NCBI GenBank assembly: GCA_963169175.1
Contig: CAUJFK010000020.1
Span: 1-6,450 of the forward strand
DNA from: Acidobacteriota bacterium
Lineage (GTDB): Bacteria > Acidobacteriota > Blastocatellia > Pyrinomonadales > Pyrinomonadaceae
Direction of reading: 5' to 3'
DNA: 6,450 nt
Both the position numbers and the translations under genes were made by a program. How positions within the stretch are numbered: position 1 is the first letter of the stretch; every line of letters starts with the position of its first letter. Below, piece after piece: positions 5,367 through 6,450 of this stretch. The notes under the pieces were generated by a model. The model worked only from the letters and a program-made list of their open reading frames with translations. It was not told the DNA's origin and made no database searches.

Positions 5367-6389
5367 TTAGAGCAGGGTTCCGCGGATGTCGGTTTTGATG
5401 GAATAGACGGCTTCGTTGGTGGCGGCGATGAGGTGGGCGTCCGTTGTGAAACAGAGGCCGACGATATTCATTCCGGCGACGATCTGGCGGACGGTGAGGC
5501 CGTCGGATGAGATGCTGAAAATCCCGTGACGTCCGCCGAAGCAGGCCGCGGCGTAAAGATCGCCGTCGCGGCTAAATGCGATGCCTTGCGGACGGCCGAA
5601 TCCGACGGCAAATTTTTCGACCCTGCTGGCGGTGTCGATCGCATAGATCGCGTCATGGCTGGCCAGGCCGGGGGCGGAGACAAATAATCTTCCGTCCGGG
5701 CCAAACGCAAGATGATACGCGGCGACCGAAGGCTCAAGCGTCGCAAATTCTTCGGCTTCGCCCGCGGACGGAACGCGATAGATCGTACCCGTCCGATCGC
5801 CGACGAACATCACTCCGTCTGCATCAAATGCCAGGCCCGTCGCGATCCCTAATCCGCGGGCAAATACCGGATTTATTCCGCTTGGGCTGACAAGATAAAC
5901 CTCTCCGTGGGCACGGTTGGTCACATACATGCTTCCATCCGGGCCGAAGGCGATACCGGTCGGATTAAGGATAGCGTCCGGTATTTCGTCGATAAACCCG
6001 TCGGGTTCGATGCGATACAGCGTGTTCGGAAGCTGCTGGCCGCGTGCACCGGAACGCGTAACGATGATGGCGCCGTCAGATGGATCGACCGCCGGATTGG
6101 CAACGATGTGCATCTCATCGGCTATTTGTTCGCCTATCACAATGTCGGCGGTCGGGCTTTCATTCCCGCCGCTTTCGAGGTGTATGTAGGCCTCGCCCGG
6201 CGAGCAATCGGGAACGATCGCCAGAATTCGCTTTGCCGACGCGGCAACCAGCGTACACCGCATTCCGTTCACGAACGCGCCGTGATCAAGGTCCGGATCG
6301 AGATGAAATCCGTCGCATTCAATTGTGATCTCGCCGCCCGCTATCGCAAACGGCGGACTTACTGACAGAATCGTTCCCGCGCTGTTCAT
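5367..6389 (-). CDS. IPT/TIG domain plus NHL/SMP-30-type beta-propeller protein, function unknown
   Basis: The 340-residue product begins with an immunoglobulin-like IPT/TIG domain (about residues 5-85; SPPFAIAGGEITIECDGF is the typical first strand pair). A beta-propeller follows from about 95 to the end. Its blades repeat a pattern like GIAFGPDGSMYVTN (145-158), GLAFDADGVMFVGD (185-198), LAFGPDGRLFVSA (227-239) and GIAFSRDGDLYAA (269-281), each followed by an xIYxV/I strand. Such propellers occur in NHL, SMP-30/gluconolactonase and related proteins, but too few catalytic features show to name an enzyme. No signal peptide or membrane segment is visible. The start at 6389 has only a weak AGG nearby. 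CATAAT on the minus strand (6399-6404) with TTGATT 16 nt upstream (6421-6426) could give an almost leaderless transcript, which is speculative. It points toward cas9 but is separated from it by the tracrRNA unit and is probably unrelated to immunity. Confidence 0.85.
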   Translation of the reverse strand: MNSAGTILSVSPPFAIAGGEITIECDGFHLDPDLDHGAFVNGMRCTLVAASAKRILAIVPDCSPGEAYIHLESGGNESPTADIVIGEQIADEMHIVANPAVDPSDGAIIVTRSGARGQQLPNTLYRIEPDGFIDEIPDAILNPTGIAFGPDGSMYVTNRAHGEVYLVSPSGINPVFARGLGIATGLAFDADGVMFVGDRTGTIYRVPSAGEAEEFATLEPSVAAYHLAFGPDGRLFVSAPGLASHDAIYAIDTASRVEKFAVGFGRPQGIAFSRDGDLYAAACFGGRHGIFSISSDGLTVRQIVAGMNIVGLCFTTDAHLIAATNEAVYSIKTDIRGTLL

Positions 6390-6450
6390 TAGCCTAACAT
6401 TATGAAAGATAAGCGTATGGAATCAAAACGGCTGGCCTCGTTCAAAGCCA

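Noticed and set aside
5367..6389. The propeller protein as an accessory CRISPR component.
   Set aside because: It has no nuclease, nucleic acid-binding or known accessory motif, and the tracrRNA unit with its terminator separates it from cas9. Adjacency alone does not support a link.
6402..6450. A plus-strand ATG opening a frame to the window edge (MKDKRMESKRLASFKA), possibly a divergent gene.
   Set aside because: Only 16 codons are visible, there is no ribosome site, and only 12 nt separate it from the propeller start, leaving no room for promoters. It cannot be judged without more sequence.

Overview
The window holds a nearly complete type II-C CRISPR-Cas locus plus one neighbouring gene. 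All four protein genes lie on the minus strand. From right to left they are an IPT/TIG plus NHL-type beta-propeller protein (6389-5367), cas9 (5182-2189), cas1 (2120-1206) and cas2 (808-476). The CRISPR array follows at 1-427 and runs off the left edge. No csn2 or cas4 is present. That gene set, together with a 997-residue Cas9, fits subtype II-C.

The RNA components can be read directly. The array has seven identical 36-nt repeats (the first clipped by the window edge) and six 29-30-nt spacers. On the plus strand each repeat ends in an extended -10-like TGC-TAAACT, with a -35-like TTGCGA 16 nt upstream, which suggests repeat-borne promoters of the kind known in Neisseria and Campylobacter. 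A tracrRNA gene sits on the plus strand at about 5254-5362, divergent from cas9. It has a TTGAAT-17-TATCAT promoter, an anti-repeat that pairs with 33 of the 36 repeat bases, a GUAA-capped hairpin, and a GAAA-capped terminator with a U tract. The long open frame upstream of cas9 is the antisense of this RNA; the true Cas9 start is at 5182, behind a strong GGAGG.

Two repetitive elements break up the cas operon. A perfect 26-bp inverted repeat fills essentially the whole cas9-cas1 gap (2122-2187). A foldback, MITE-like element of about 320 bp lies between cas1 and cas2 (860-1180), with 35-bp terminal inverted repeats and internal hairpins. Both probably belong to families dispersed in the host genome and may affect expression of the adaptation genes.

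The system should work as follows. tracrRNA pairs with the crRNA repeat, is probably processed by RNase III, and loads Cas9, whose RuvC and HNH residues are intact. Cas1 and Cas2, also with intact key residues, would acquire spacers. The host is probably a bacterium of moderate GC content. The IPT-propeller protein and the palindromic intergenic repeats resemble what I associate with Acidobacteriota (Blastocatellia-like), but this is a weak inference. I see no new class of system here. The interest lies in the compact divergent tracrRNA unit, the repeat-borne promoters and the repeat elements inside the operon.
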